Below are positions 23,601 through 36,400 of a stretch of DNA of 64,000 bases, in pieces (the first letter of the stretch is position 1; every line of letters begins with the position of its first letter). The notes below the pieces were generated by a model. It had not been told where the DNA came from. It ran no database searches and worked only from the letters and a program-made list of their open reading frames with translations. A program made the translations under genes and the position numbers. Origin of the DNA: Temnothorax longispinosus (taxonomy: Eukaryota; Arthropoda; Insecta; Hymenoptera; Formicidae); NCBI RefSeq assembly GCF_030848805.1, contig NC_092358.1, forward strand, positions 24,231,073 to 24,295,072. Reading direction: 5' to 3'.

Positions 23601-26600
23601 GCGAGAAATTGGAAATTTTCAGCGAGCATTAGTACGGTAGGCGTGGTATAAATCGCATTACCAGATGGCAGATAAACAGGTTCGGCATTTCGGCCAAGGT
23701 TGTTGCTCGCAGCGGCGCGGCGGAGCGTCACTGCCGCTGCTGTCACTACCGCATCCTCGCGTCGCGTCGTGTGCGTGGGAAAACGGCGCGTGTTGCGCAT
23801 CTCGACACTACTGGTGTGTACGTGAAATCGTCGCCTTGGAGTTGTCCAGTGACGCTCAGTCAGCCTGCGCGTAAAACGAGCCGTGCGCGGAGTCAAGCGG
23901 GTCGAGCCGTGCTGCGTGAGCGAATCGCGAGAGTTCAAGGGAAGCCCGTTCCCATTTTGCAAAAGCTTTCCCGTATTCGGTATTGCTATTTATACCCGAG
24001 AGGAAAAATAGGATCGAACGGCCTCCGGAGATTGGAACTCCACGAGAGAGAGTTCTGATCTCTTCCTCTCTTTATGGACTCCGTAAATGATCCACTTATG
24101 CGCTTCTATAGTTAGCCGCTATAGACCACACGGAATGGAGTCTAAATCTAAAGCTTCCCGTGACTACTTTTAAACTCTCTCCATAGGGCCCTTTGTATAC
24201 CCGCGAGGAGAGCGAGCGCGTGGGCTCTCAGGCACCAGCGTGTCGCAGACATCGCCGTCCGCGTCCGACAGATAAAACGCGCGCATGCCGATCCGAAACC
24301 CCGTATCGTATCGGGGTATCTCCCCGAATGGTCGATAAACGGAAGCGGGCTGCGAGAATCGATGCATGAAGGACTAAAAATGCGAATTGTGCGCGAGACG
24401 CGGAACCGACGATGTTAAACTCCGACACGTAGGGAATTTCTACGTCACCGTCCGCGTTCTCCGCGTAATCCGCTTGCGCAATATAGTTATCGTCCTGCAA
24501 TATCGCTTGCGAGGAGGAACGGGGAAATAGCGACTGTCAGAGACCGGGTAGAATGGATCGCTTTATGCGATTTTCCGGCTGTCGCGTGATTGCCGGTGTT
24601 TCGACGCGTCTCGCCGAATGTCTGAGATACTTGAGATGGACGATGATTTAAATATGGAAATGGGGCAAGTATGGATTCGCCGCTTTTTTCGATCCTCCTT
24701 TCTGACTGAATTTGATACACAGACGTATACATAATACACTAGACTTGTAATAACACCGATCTCCAGACACTTCAGGAAAATACGCAACATATATTATACT
24801 TGTATAGTTGCCTTATTATACAGTACATTGCCGTGGCTCTTGTATTTATGCGGCTCTTGAATTCCATATTTGATACGCAAGAGGCATCAGCTACATATTT
24901 TTCATAAATTTCTCCCTCTATTTTCCATCTAACCGTTTCTGCATTTATTTCTATTAACAGTGCGCGCATGAAAAATGTGCATCGCGAGTCTCGCTGCGGC
25001 GAGCCTCAGGATTCATCATGAGACGCTCGCTCGACATTAATTAAATTTTTCCTCGCGCAGAGAATCACGGTCAAGCACAGTGAGCTTAACCCCATTACTC
25101 TTATTTCACAGTACGTGGTGGGTGTATCCTGCAGGGTTGATTCTCTACATAGAGTCGGTTACATTGAGAGAGAGTAGAGCGGTTAACTGCCCGGTGTGTT
25201 ACAGTACACGCGCGCGCGGGCTAAATGGATCGCAGTATCAAAGCGGCCGTTTGCCGCTTGGCCGAAATATTGCATCGGAGCTGTGCCGGTATCGATTACT
25301 GATTGAAAGTATTTTGGCTCAGTTTAGGTATAGCGGCAGGACGGATACGTAGCGCGCGAATCTGGGACATTCTAACCGAGTACGGTAGCGGGCACTTGGA
25401 GACGACCGGTTGATAAGCACTTATAAGGACACGTATCTCTCTCTCTCCTCGATCACTCCTAATGCAATCAACGTCGAGCACACGAAATCGCACGGCAAGT
25501 GTGTCAACTATACAAGGTGTTCGATAGACAGCGGCGGGAGACACGGCGATGTCTCCCTTGGAAAAACTCGTACATATACATTTCTCTTCTTTCGTGAAAA
25601 TCTTATTCAATTGTACGGATATCTTGTTAATTATCTTTCCCGCATTCTGTCAAAGTCCACCTAAATAATTAGCCGAGAAAAACAAGATTGCGTTACTTTA
25701 TATCTCTGTAGGAGTAGCGATACGCTGAAAAGCATGTTTCTTTTATTACTTCGAGGAAATATCCATGTCGCGATATCTCTTTTATGAAGAGGGATTGTCA
25801 CGATTTGTGACAAGAAGCATCGTCACGTACAGCCAACCACGCCTATCGCCGAGCACTCTGTAATTTATGACGCGTCAAACTCGGGAACTATTGACACGTA
25901 ATCGTAACGCGATACACGAAACTAAGAGACAAGTGTGATAAATCACCAGATTCTTCGCCGGCTATTGCCGTCGTATTACGCGTCGGCGGCTGGTTTATTG
26001 TTATAACACGCCGCGGTGTTATTCTATGCAGGGAGATAGACTCGCACGCGCGTGTATCGTTTGTACAATGCGCGCGGAACTAAGGCGTTGAAAGATTTCT
26101 ATCTGCCACTATAGGTACGTGCATTGGGCAAAGTTGCTGATAGGGGACGTGTAGGACATTCTTGTAGTATGTAGTTTCATTGACATAGTATAAAATCGAT
26201 ATTTCCCTCCGTGAACTGCCTCGCCTCGTAAACAGCACTGTGATTCTACGGGAAGAAAGAGATTTCCTAGTCTCGAGCACTTAACATCCGTACGCACTGT
26301 TAAATATTAAAGGATGAAATTTAAACCAATATCTTGAGTTAAATAACATTTTGTTATTTTTAATAAATTTATTATTTTAGTACAAAACATTATTTTAACT
26401 CCATTGGTTAAATTAACATTGTTTTAGTTAAATTAACGACATATTGAGAGTAGGAGCAGTGGCGACTTATAGGAATGGTTAAAAATGACTCAAATTGAGT
26501 ATAATTTGATATTACGAATTTAACAATGCAGTGCTCAAATAGAAAAGTCTTGTTATTATATTTGTCAAGTAAGCCAACAACAATATTTTATAATGTAACA

Positions 26601-27372
26601 TACATTTTATTGATAAAATTTAATTATGTGGAATTTAATTTGTAAAAAATCTACATACATTGCATAAACCAACTTCAATATGATCGCATACTTTTTCAGG
26701 CTTTCAATATTTCACTTCGTGATATCTCTATTTTTCGTTTACGTCAGCTTTGCGTTTCTCGGTGCTGCATTCATCTCTGTAGCAGCAACTAACAATTCAT
26801 TCGCTTTTATTCAACGTGGACAGAAATTACTGTAGTTGCGCCAGGAATGACGCGGTTGCTTTTGAATTTGAGAATTGTACAGGGTTGAAACAGGGACGAG
26901 AAAGGGAGAAAAAGGTCGTGAGAAGGGTAGAGTGTCCTCTCCATAGCGACGTTGCAATTACGCGAGTGCTTTAATGTCTTTGGTCACGCGAGTGCCGAGG
27001 ATTGTCGATCTCCCTTCTTTTTTTTTTTATTTTCATGGAAATGCAGCGGACAAAATTCTCAAATTTGCATCGCTCCGTAAAGAATATGCGAATTACTCGG
27101 GATTACATTTTTATCTCTGCAACCTGCACTCTCTCTCGTGCCTCAGTTGCTTCTCGCAATGTATAGTATCGAAGGCCGTATTCATCGAAGCTGTACGTGC
27201 CTTTTCCGATCCTGGCCTTTGTACTCGATGAACGCCACGATTGGTCTTACAATCTCGCCCCGATAGGATCGTCTAGCCGGCAATTAATGCACCCGGGAGC
27301 CTTTCCGGGGTGATGACGAGGGACGCGCGGAGGAGATCTACCGTTTTCATCTCTACGAGCGAGGAGGCGTAG

Positions 27373-27421
<49 letters not shown>

Positions 27422-30400
27422 GTATACGAAAGAGAGCAACAGAGCGACGCGGACGTCGGCGTCGCGATGCGAGAAAGACCGCGAGCGTCGCAGTGCAAGA
27501 AAGAGGGGAAAGAGAAAGAGAGAAAGGGCGAGAAGGAGGAGAAGAGAGGAAGCTAGGTGAGAGAGATTCGTGGGGACAAAGGGACGTCGTCGTGACGGCG
27601 CAGACTCGGGCGAACGCCGGGCGTCCCGACGCCTTCTCGCGTCCCTTTTATATCGCGTCGCCGCCAGTACATCTCTAACGATTCACGTCGCACTTTCCCC
27701 ATTCACGCGCACCGCGGAAAAACGGCGCGGCGTCGGGCGACGCGTCTCCACCCCTTCGCCCTCCACCTCCTCTCTTCCTTCTCCTCGTCTCTTATCTTCT
27801 TCATTTCTCCGAGAGCGAAATTTGCGTCTCGATTCTGTCCGTCTGATTGTTTCGCGAGTGTGCGAATGTTCATTACGTACATTTATACGCGGTTGCACAC
27901 GCGACACGCGCGTGCCCACCGACGTGCGCGTGTGACATAACGAGTGCAACGACTGTGTGCGTCATAATCCCTTCCACGACGATAGACTTCGGTCTTGCGA
28001 TCGAAAGTTGTCCCGGCTTCTTTCCGCCGACTGCTAGGGTATCGCCACAGGTAGATATAGTACCCGTAAGAGTAACGTTAACATTTAATAATCTTCCTCC
28101 TCTCAGCGTTTATGAACCTCTCCCTTAATCTCTGATACTTTCGCCATTCATTACTGTCGCTCGTCGAGCGATTTATTTACGCTCGATTTTCCGCGAGCTG
28201 CATGATGATGTTAATCGCGCGTTAGCGATACGCATATCTGGGAAAATAAATAGCCATTCAGGCTGCGGGAGCGCACCCTCGTCGCCCACGCAGCGCACGC
28301 AGGCACCAGGCACTCGCGCACTCGCCGCGGGAGTGCACCGTGCGGCAGGAGATACAGATGCGGATTTGCACGGTAACGTCCCGGAGCGGTTTGCGTGAAT
28401 GGTGGTGCGACCTTGCGGTTGGAATGTAAAGTGCTAAACCGGCAAAAGGATCGTGCAGCCGCGACGGATAAATCGACGTGCGCGAACCGACACCGCCACG
28501 TGCACGACGTGTGTTGCAATTATGCGTCGTGCATGTAACACGGTGACCCTATTTCGCAAATGACAACCTTGCATTTTTTTTCGGTTATATCGCCTTTTCC
28601 CCCGAGATTTGCGACGAATCGAGGCTCACTCGCGTTTCCTTCGCGATTTCTGAGAAACGCCGGCGGTTTATCATATATTTCGCCCCGTTCGCTCGATATT
28701 CGTCGAAATATTCGGCTGAAATCAATCTCGATCGCTGTTTTTTTTCCCTCTCCTCTCGTGAAAGGCCATCTGCGGAAAAGCAGATGGATGATTTATCGCG
28801 CGCGCACACACATTTTGCCGAGCGCGCTCGACAGCGGTTTATCGGGGATTATGACGAGCCCGGGCTGCAATATGAACGCGTTAAAATCACTGTCGATGCG
28901 CTACCGGAGGTTTTGCATGGAGATTCTCGGTTCGCTCAAGTGGGCGTCCCGCGAAGAGATAGCCCGTAGCTTTCTACGCGGTTTCCACCGAGAAATCGTA
29001 CATCCCATTTGATAGGACGGCTCGTTAATTATACATTTTTTTTCCCTCGAGTTTGCTCGTTATACTCGCGCGTATCTTAAAAGATGGATTACATTATAGT
29101 TTAATGACATTATTTACTCCTACGCGCGTTTACGAGCACGTGGGTAAAATCAGCGCCGAGGGAACGGCCGATCAAGGCGAGCCTCTACGTGTGGGTCGCG
29201 AGCGTGAACCACAAATGGTCACACGACCGTTCGCCGTCGCCATATTGCCAAATTGTCCGTGCATCCGCGGCTGTTTCTGCTACTTGACTCGTATATCGCA
29301 TACCAGAAAGAAAATAAGTGTCAAATCAAAACTTATATATTCAAGTTAATGCGTTTATTGTTTCGTGTATACGCAACAATCTATAATCTTCTTATAAGAG
29401 TTTCAACTTTTCATTCCAATTTCTTTTCTTGAGCTATAAAATGATTTCATTCAAGCAAGTTTTCTTCGTTTAACGCAATATAATCTTATTTCAAGATTTC
29501 CACGTTGAAACTAAAGATACTTTCAAATCAAGAACATTCTTTTTTTCTGTGTACTATCATCTAGTTTATGTAAACTTTTCAAGGCGATCAACATTGCACA
29601 TCGCGAACGGATGTACGTCCGTCTCGCTCTCCGTCTTAAAATGAATATTGAAAAAAAAATTGGTTTAAATATAGACCGAACGGCGAGGTTCTTTCGCTGC
29701 CGGAAGAAAAATCCTGAGGACGCGAAAGAAATAAAATCGACCATAATTCAATCGAACCTGGGTGCTCGTTTTAACGAAATCTAAGTGACAAATCTTTCGT
29801 ATTAAGAGCTGCCTCTCTGCGGAACTGCGCGCTGAGTGAAACTTGAGTCCGTGCCAGTTCCTGGCTCTCCGAGTAGGTAGTTCGAGTTCCAGCACGACAC
29901 GATAAAATAATTGGATTGTCGTGAAAAAGGGCCAATGTCAATAAGTACCTTGGGATTTCCTGGAATAGGGCGCGCATGCCTGCGCGTTTCGTTACTCGCG
30001 ATAGAATCAGTTCTTTGACATTCCGTTCTCGAATTAAGCTTCACAAAAGTATCTCTCGAAAAGGCTACTCGATGATAAAGCGCAACGAATCTCAATGTTC
30101 TCGTCATTTCGTCTGCCGGCCGGCGGCAATAATATACAAGCGCGAATTTAAGGTAGCGGAAGCACGACGGTCTTGGAGACCGGTGTTTTGTTTCGGTTAC
30201 TGTGCTATTGATTTTTACCGTTTGTTTCGTCGACCCCTACGCACCCTTACGATTCCACCCTTCTGAATCATTCACCATTACGACGGCGATGGTGGTTGGC
30301 GGCGGGCCGGGCCCTCCTTAATAGCGATCCCAGCGCGGCGGTCTCGCGTGCCTTGTTCCGTCACGTTTCGCTAATTTCGATCGAAATGACTCACCGAATT

Positions 30401-33400
30401 AACGACGGCAATGCCGTGTCGTGTCATTTATCGTTTATCGCACCCGAGGATTTTGCGATTTGACAAAACTTGACGTGCGTGGGTGTATCCGCGTCACACG
30501 CCGCGGTCACGGCCGATCACCCGAATCCTGAATTTCTGGGACGGCAGAGATTCGCGGAGATAAATGAGATCGATGGGCGGTCGTCCGTGACCGGCCACAA
30601 TGCTGCACGCGCGGAATATTCAACGGCGAACGTTGAATTTTCGCTCCCGCGTGCGAAATAGAACGCGTCGAGAGACGAGAAAATTTATTGCCGCTGATAC
30701 TCGTGTCGCGCCATCGTCCTCTCTTCCTCTTTTTGCCGTTTTTCTTTTGTACCGCTTGTACTAGCGCGCGTTAAAAGACACCGAGTACACGAGGCGCTTC
30801 ATGGACGCGCGCTTTCGGAGTATATCGATCGGCTTGGACTTTACGACCCCGACGAGGAGGATGTTACACCCCCGTGTGATCGCCATACGTCACGCACGTT
30901 GTCATGGTACGCACGCATGGTGTTCGTATACGAAGATCTGTCGCTGATTACCCGCTCCGTTGCCGCCGCACCGGTAGAGCGGCCGATAACGGTTCGGTGA
31001 CAGAGAGATAAAAATAAACCGAGTCATTTTGCTTTGGGGAAAGTATTGTTCCGGAATCTTCGCTCGCGCGATAACGACTCGGATTGCGTCGAGCAAGTGG
31101 GAGGAAACCTGTGGGCGTAATCGACAAAACAACGTTGTTTTGTCGTTATCAACCGCGCTATAATATGCCATAATCTAAATTCCAATTTTCTGAGACTGAC
31201 ATTAAAAATACATATTGCAGATGCGCAACGAAAGGAGTATTTACTCGTAAATAGCATTGATATCAATCAAATCTCTCTTTTGCCATTTTTTATTTAATTT
31301 GTTGACATAAATATGAAGGAAGAGTAAGATTATATGTGTGTGACATTATTGATAATAAGAGATACCGTATCATCGATTCTATTAATAAATATGATATTTC
31401 CACTTCTCGTTCTATCGATTGATTGAATTTGTGCAAATGATCGGCCGAAAAACCCGATTTGGTTGCCACGGCGTCTCTTTTTCTTTACGTATGCGATTGT
31501 ATCGTACGATACAAAAGAGAGATAAGATAATGGTATGTAAGTTTGCTTCGCGAAGTATCTATTGTTCACGAGTTTCACGTTCATCGCTGTGCAGTAATAC
31601 GCGCAAAGTTTGGCACTTTTCGGCCGTGCATGGGCTTAGCGTGTGGATCGATGTGTTTTCTAAATGTGTGTTGTAGGAGAGGTAGTTACAGGTACATACT
31701 TTTATATTTTAGCACTCAAATAAGTATAGATACGCGTGAGTGAGTGTGAAATGTGAAGTGAAAGCAAAATTGATAGCCACCATATTGAAGGCTTTTAATT
31801 AGCAAATGTATCGTACGTATACTTGAATACATATTATTGAATACATGTTAAAATTCTATATTATTGTAGACTAGCTGCTATTAAATTGTATTGATAATTA
31901 TATAATTTATTATCTTAATTAATATAATTATAAACGCTTCTTTAATATACGTAGGTATTATTTAAAGTGTCGTGACTCGCTCGAGATACCCAAGTTTTTA
32001 TCATATCGTTAAATTCACGCAAATTTACAGTAGAAAGCCAGTTCGCGTGTTTAGCTCGATAATTAAAAGTTATCATGACGCGCGTAAATTATTAACTTTT
32101 GATATTCCTTCAAAATCGTTTATTCCCTATTTTAATAGCTGCAGAGAATTAGCTTTGGCGTAATTACTCGAAAGTTACAAGTATTTCGACGTTTTCGCCG
32201 ATCGTGAACTCAAGTTGGCCGAAGAATCTGTTGTTCAAATAAAAACGTAACGCGTTAGGAACTTCGACGTAACATCGCTAACGGATGTTGCGTATCCCGA
32301 TGATGCTATCGACATGCAACAATTCCGGGGCGGAGATCCTCGCGGCGACGATCGGCATAAGCGTGCCTTTAAGGCACAACTTATAAGTAACTGCATCGGT
32401 GAATGGTACGCTCAGACTAGGTCAGCCCATAACTATCGTGCTATTATAGACAAGGTCGGTCCTCCCTCCCTTCCATCTCCTTCTTCCTCGAATGCACGGC
32501 AATGCGCCGTAATATTGCGTTATTGTATAGTTTATCGTAGCGGCAAAAGGCGTAAGAAAAATGAGACGACCCGCCTGGAGGAGTATCTCGCGCTTTCGAA
32601 AAATCGCCATCTCGGTAACTGCACAGGTATTATACCGTATGAACAGTCGCGGCTGTTGAAACGGTTCGCGTCAAAGGATACTGGATTTACTGGAAATACC
32701 GGATTATTTTATACGTGTCAGAGCGAACATTGCGCGGACTAATCGAATCGAAAAATCGGCGACCGAATCGACGGCGGCGACTTCTTGGTACTTTGTGTCA
32801 AAAATCGACTGCTCTGTCTCAAACTGGAGTGTCGATTACGTTATTATCACGTATGAAAAGTATAAAAAGCTATGCGTTAGATGCGTGTAAAAAATTAATA
32901 GATATAAACCAATTATTTAACAATTTTCAATTTTTTTCCGGAAATTTATCTTCGTAGAGGGAATTGCAGGTTTATTTTGGTGAAGTTGGTTCTCGAAGAG
33001 CCTCATAAATTTCATGTTAAGGTAATTATACGTAATTCGATCGGGCTACAGCCCACGGTGCACGATATACTTCATAAACGACATTACGCGTATTTAAAGG
33101 ACTTCCGAGCGTAGTAAAACGAGAGATATTAAACGCCATGGGAATCGCTCTTTATACCCAGGCTCATCGTAACCGTCATTGTGCCGGGTAGGAAGTGCAT
33201 AATAGAGCAGAAAGTGAGACAGTCCTCTTCCTGAAAAAGCGATAGCGATACTACTTGTAATCCGCCGAGAGAACAATGGTCGCGGCAAATCGCGGGCCGG
33301 AAGATCTCTTACGGCTCTTCGCCGTGTGTTACACGCGTACATGCGTACGTTTCCTGTGTTCAATTTTTCAGAAGTAGTACAACAGAGTCCTACGGCACTG

Positions 33401-36400
33401 AGCGCGCCTGCGTGGCTAGACATGCATAATCTGTTCGTTAATGTTGATTTGCAGACGCGTCGTATCTGAATATGTTCATGGTCCACGAGTTAAGTGGATC
33501 GCGTAAAAAAAAAGCGAGGCGTTTTAGCGGCACAAAACGCATACTTGAGAAAACCTTATTACCCCTCACAAAGCACTTTTTCTCGACGTTTCTATTAAAC
33601 GTCAGTGCAGATTTATTTCGTGTTCATATAATAACTGTATTTGGAATGAGAAAAGATTCAAAGTCTTACGAAACCAAACTCGTGTTGTCGCATAATTTAG
33701 CAGATTATAATTATTATTATTATTTAATTGCCTAGCGAAGTAATGATGCGCGTACAACAGCAGTGAGTGGTCTATTTCAATATCAAAAGAGAAAATGTCG
33801 AGGGAGCCGGCTGGAAGGAGCTAAAAGCGTCATTGACTTGGAGCCAGCTTGAGAATATTTTCACATCAGACAGAAGTATGCGAAGGCGACGAGCGCCACT
33901 TTCCGTGGTTCGATGCTTCAGAGGGAATAATTACATGCTTATGATAATTGATGTTGACATTTTCATGATGTACACGGATAATAAGAAAATTCGTAGCCCC
34001 CGTTCGTTTATAACTCCGATAACGCTCTCACACGTCGTAAACGGACGGTATATTAGAAGAAAGTTGATAATTCACTTCACTTCGATCTTGTGTTAATGTG
34101 AAAAATAATAAAAATCGCGCTGTCTAACATCCCGGATGTGGTTGGTTGAGCGGCGAATGAAATCGATACACACAAAAAAACGGAAGAAATTTGTGTTATC
34201 ATAACTTTCACCTACTCGAACGGGTTTGTATACGTGAGATTCGTGATGCTTTATCGAGTGATAGGGTGACGATTTCAGTTAGATTTTTTTTTTCAATTTT
34301 CGCTAATATAATTTAGAATTGCACATACGAGTTTGTGAGAGCCATCGAAAATTTCAAGGTACCTTCTATTTAAAATTTCATATTTTGCAATTCAGCAAAC
34401 CAGATTTAAATTCGGATTTTGCAATCGTGTTCTATGTATTATGCATTCTTACGGAAAAACATGTTTTGAGGAATACATATTTTTGCCGGGGTCAAAAATA
34501 TCCGAGAGACCCGGTGTGCATGGTCCACGTACACAAAAATATAGTGGCGAAATATAGGGTTAAATCTTTCTTGCCTTTGGGCCGATAAATTTCATCGCTA
34601 CCGTGGACGAGCCGGTTGCTTTAGGCGAATGATGTATTTCTGCTTCGAGTCTGCCTCGGCGGTACGTAGCAGTAGTCGACCTCGATTTCCATCCATCTAT
34701 ACCGGTACTTGAACTTCCTACGTTTATTTGATCGCGCACCGCGGAGAAAATTGATTATGCTCACTGTGGGGCTGAATATCAAAACCGTTTTCGCGATTTG
34801 ATTAATAACGCCTTATTTTCGCAGTTTGTATGCACTGCGCGTGCGGGCAAAGATTGAATGCAATGGAGTGCTACCTTGAGCATGGACAACCCAGCACATA
34901 AATCATTCCGTATACGTGACGAATGTTATTTTTATGATCGAATCATTATGATTAGTTGTGCTTATTTCCTATCTGAACCTGAACCTTGGACGACCCATCA
35001 AACTTCCGGCCTTTTATATCTCCGTTCTCTTAATAAAAATAAGGCATGAAAAATTAATGTGTAGTATCTATACCGATAGGAAGTTTCTACATCTAATAAA
35101 TCATCATAATACGTAAAAAAAATCTGGAAACAGATATACGTTAAAGTATCAGGCGTTGAAATCATTTTTTCGGATCGTCGTTTGCACCACATTAAAATGT
35201 AGAATTACGACGCACGATGTATATACTCATCATGATCACATGAGGTCGCAGACGAAAATCGCGATTCTCGCTGGACCGGTTAAGTGATCGTATTAAGCCG
35301 CGCTGTCCCGGGAGTCCACGGTGGCGCGAGATCGACGGTAAGGGGGAGGATTACCTCGGTGAGAGTAGTTTCCCGCGCGCCATATAGTCCTAAATACTGA
35401 TTTCGTGCGGCAAGTTCGCCGGCACAGAGCAACCCGCAAATTTACGATCATTAAACCTGAGAAATTGCCTCCTTATCTCGACGCATCTCAATTTATGGCA
35501 ACGACTTGTTTGCCATAATTTAATGCGCGTCGTTCAATTTAATCCTGCTTACATTGTGTTGTGTGTCAATCGCGATGTTTGGATCGCTCAAGCCTCGTGA
35601 TGTCTTTGATAACAATGTACCGAAGATTTGCGGTGATTAAATCCGAGAGACAAATAGTTTCGACAGATTTAGATCAGATATGCTGCGGGAAAGCAGTTTA
35701 AGATCGATCAAAATAAAAGAATTTATATATTATTAATAATTTATATTAAAATAATCAGTTTGATATATAACTAATAATGTAGATATATATAATTGTCAAG
35801 ATGTATATTAAAAGATTTTATTTTGTATAATTAATAGTATCTATAATTTAATTAATAAAACGTCATAAACACACATTGCGGGGTTTCAATGAACCATCTT
35901 ATGCATTCTCAGGTTTCTTCCTGTTCTTCACGCTTCTTCGCAATAATGGACGCACCGCATCGCGCCGGTGTGCACTTAATTCTCTCGTTACCGTTTCAAT
36001 TCAGTGTATATTAGCGTTTCGAGCAAGTTACCCGAGCATAAATGCAATTCAGACACGGCTATATTCTGCTGGCCGCGCCGCGCCGGCCGCGGCGACCGAC
36101 GCGAGCGCGCGCTCCCGTCATGTTGAAGACACTCTCCGGTCTAAAGCGAAAGTCGAACGCGATCTCTTTCGTTCCCGACCTCTCCTCACCTTCGTCCGAC
36201 CTCCCTCGATCCTTCTTCGCATGCACGCTCTGGCCCGTCTGCTGTCCTTACTTCTTCGTTTTCCGGAATATCTCCGATATCGTCTCTCTTCTCTTTCTCC
36301 CTCTCTTTCTCTGTCTCTCTCCCTCTTGTGTAATGACAGACCGTCTCCGCCTGGTACGAGCTAATCGGTACTCGTTATATAAAGCGACGACCGCGCGACA

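Noticed and set aside
27247..27949. Frames rich in Glu/Arg or Arg/Glu around the CT microsatellite
   Set aside because: They are translations of the simple repeat and purine-rich flanks.
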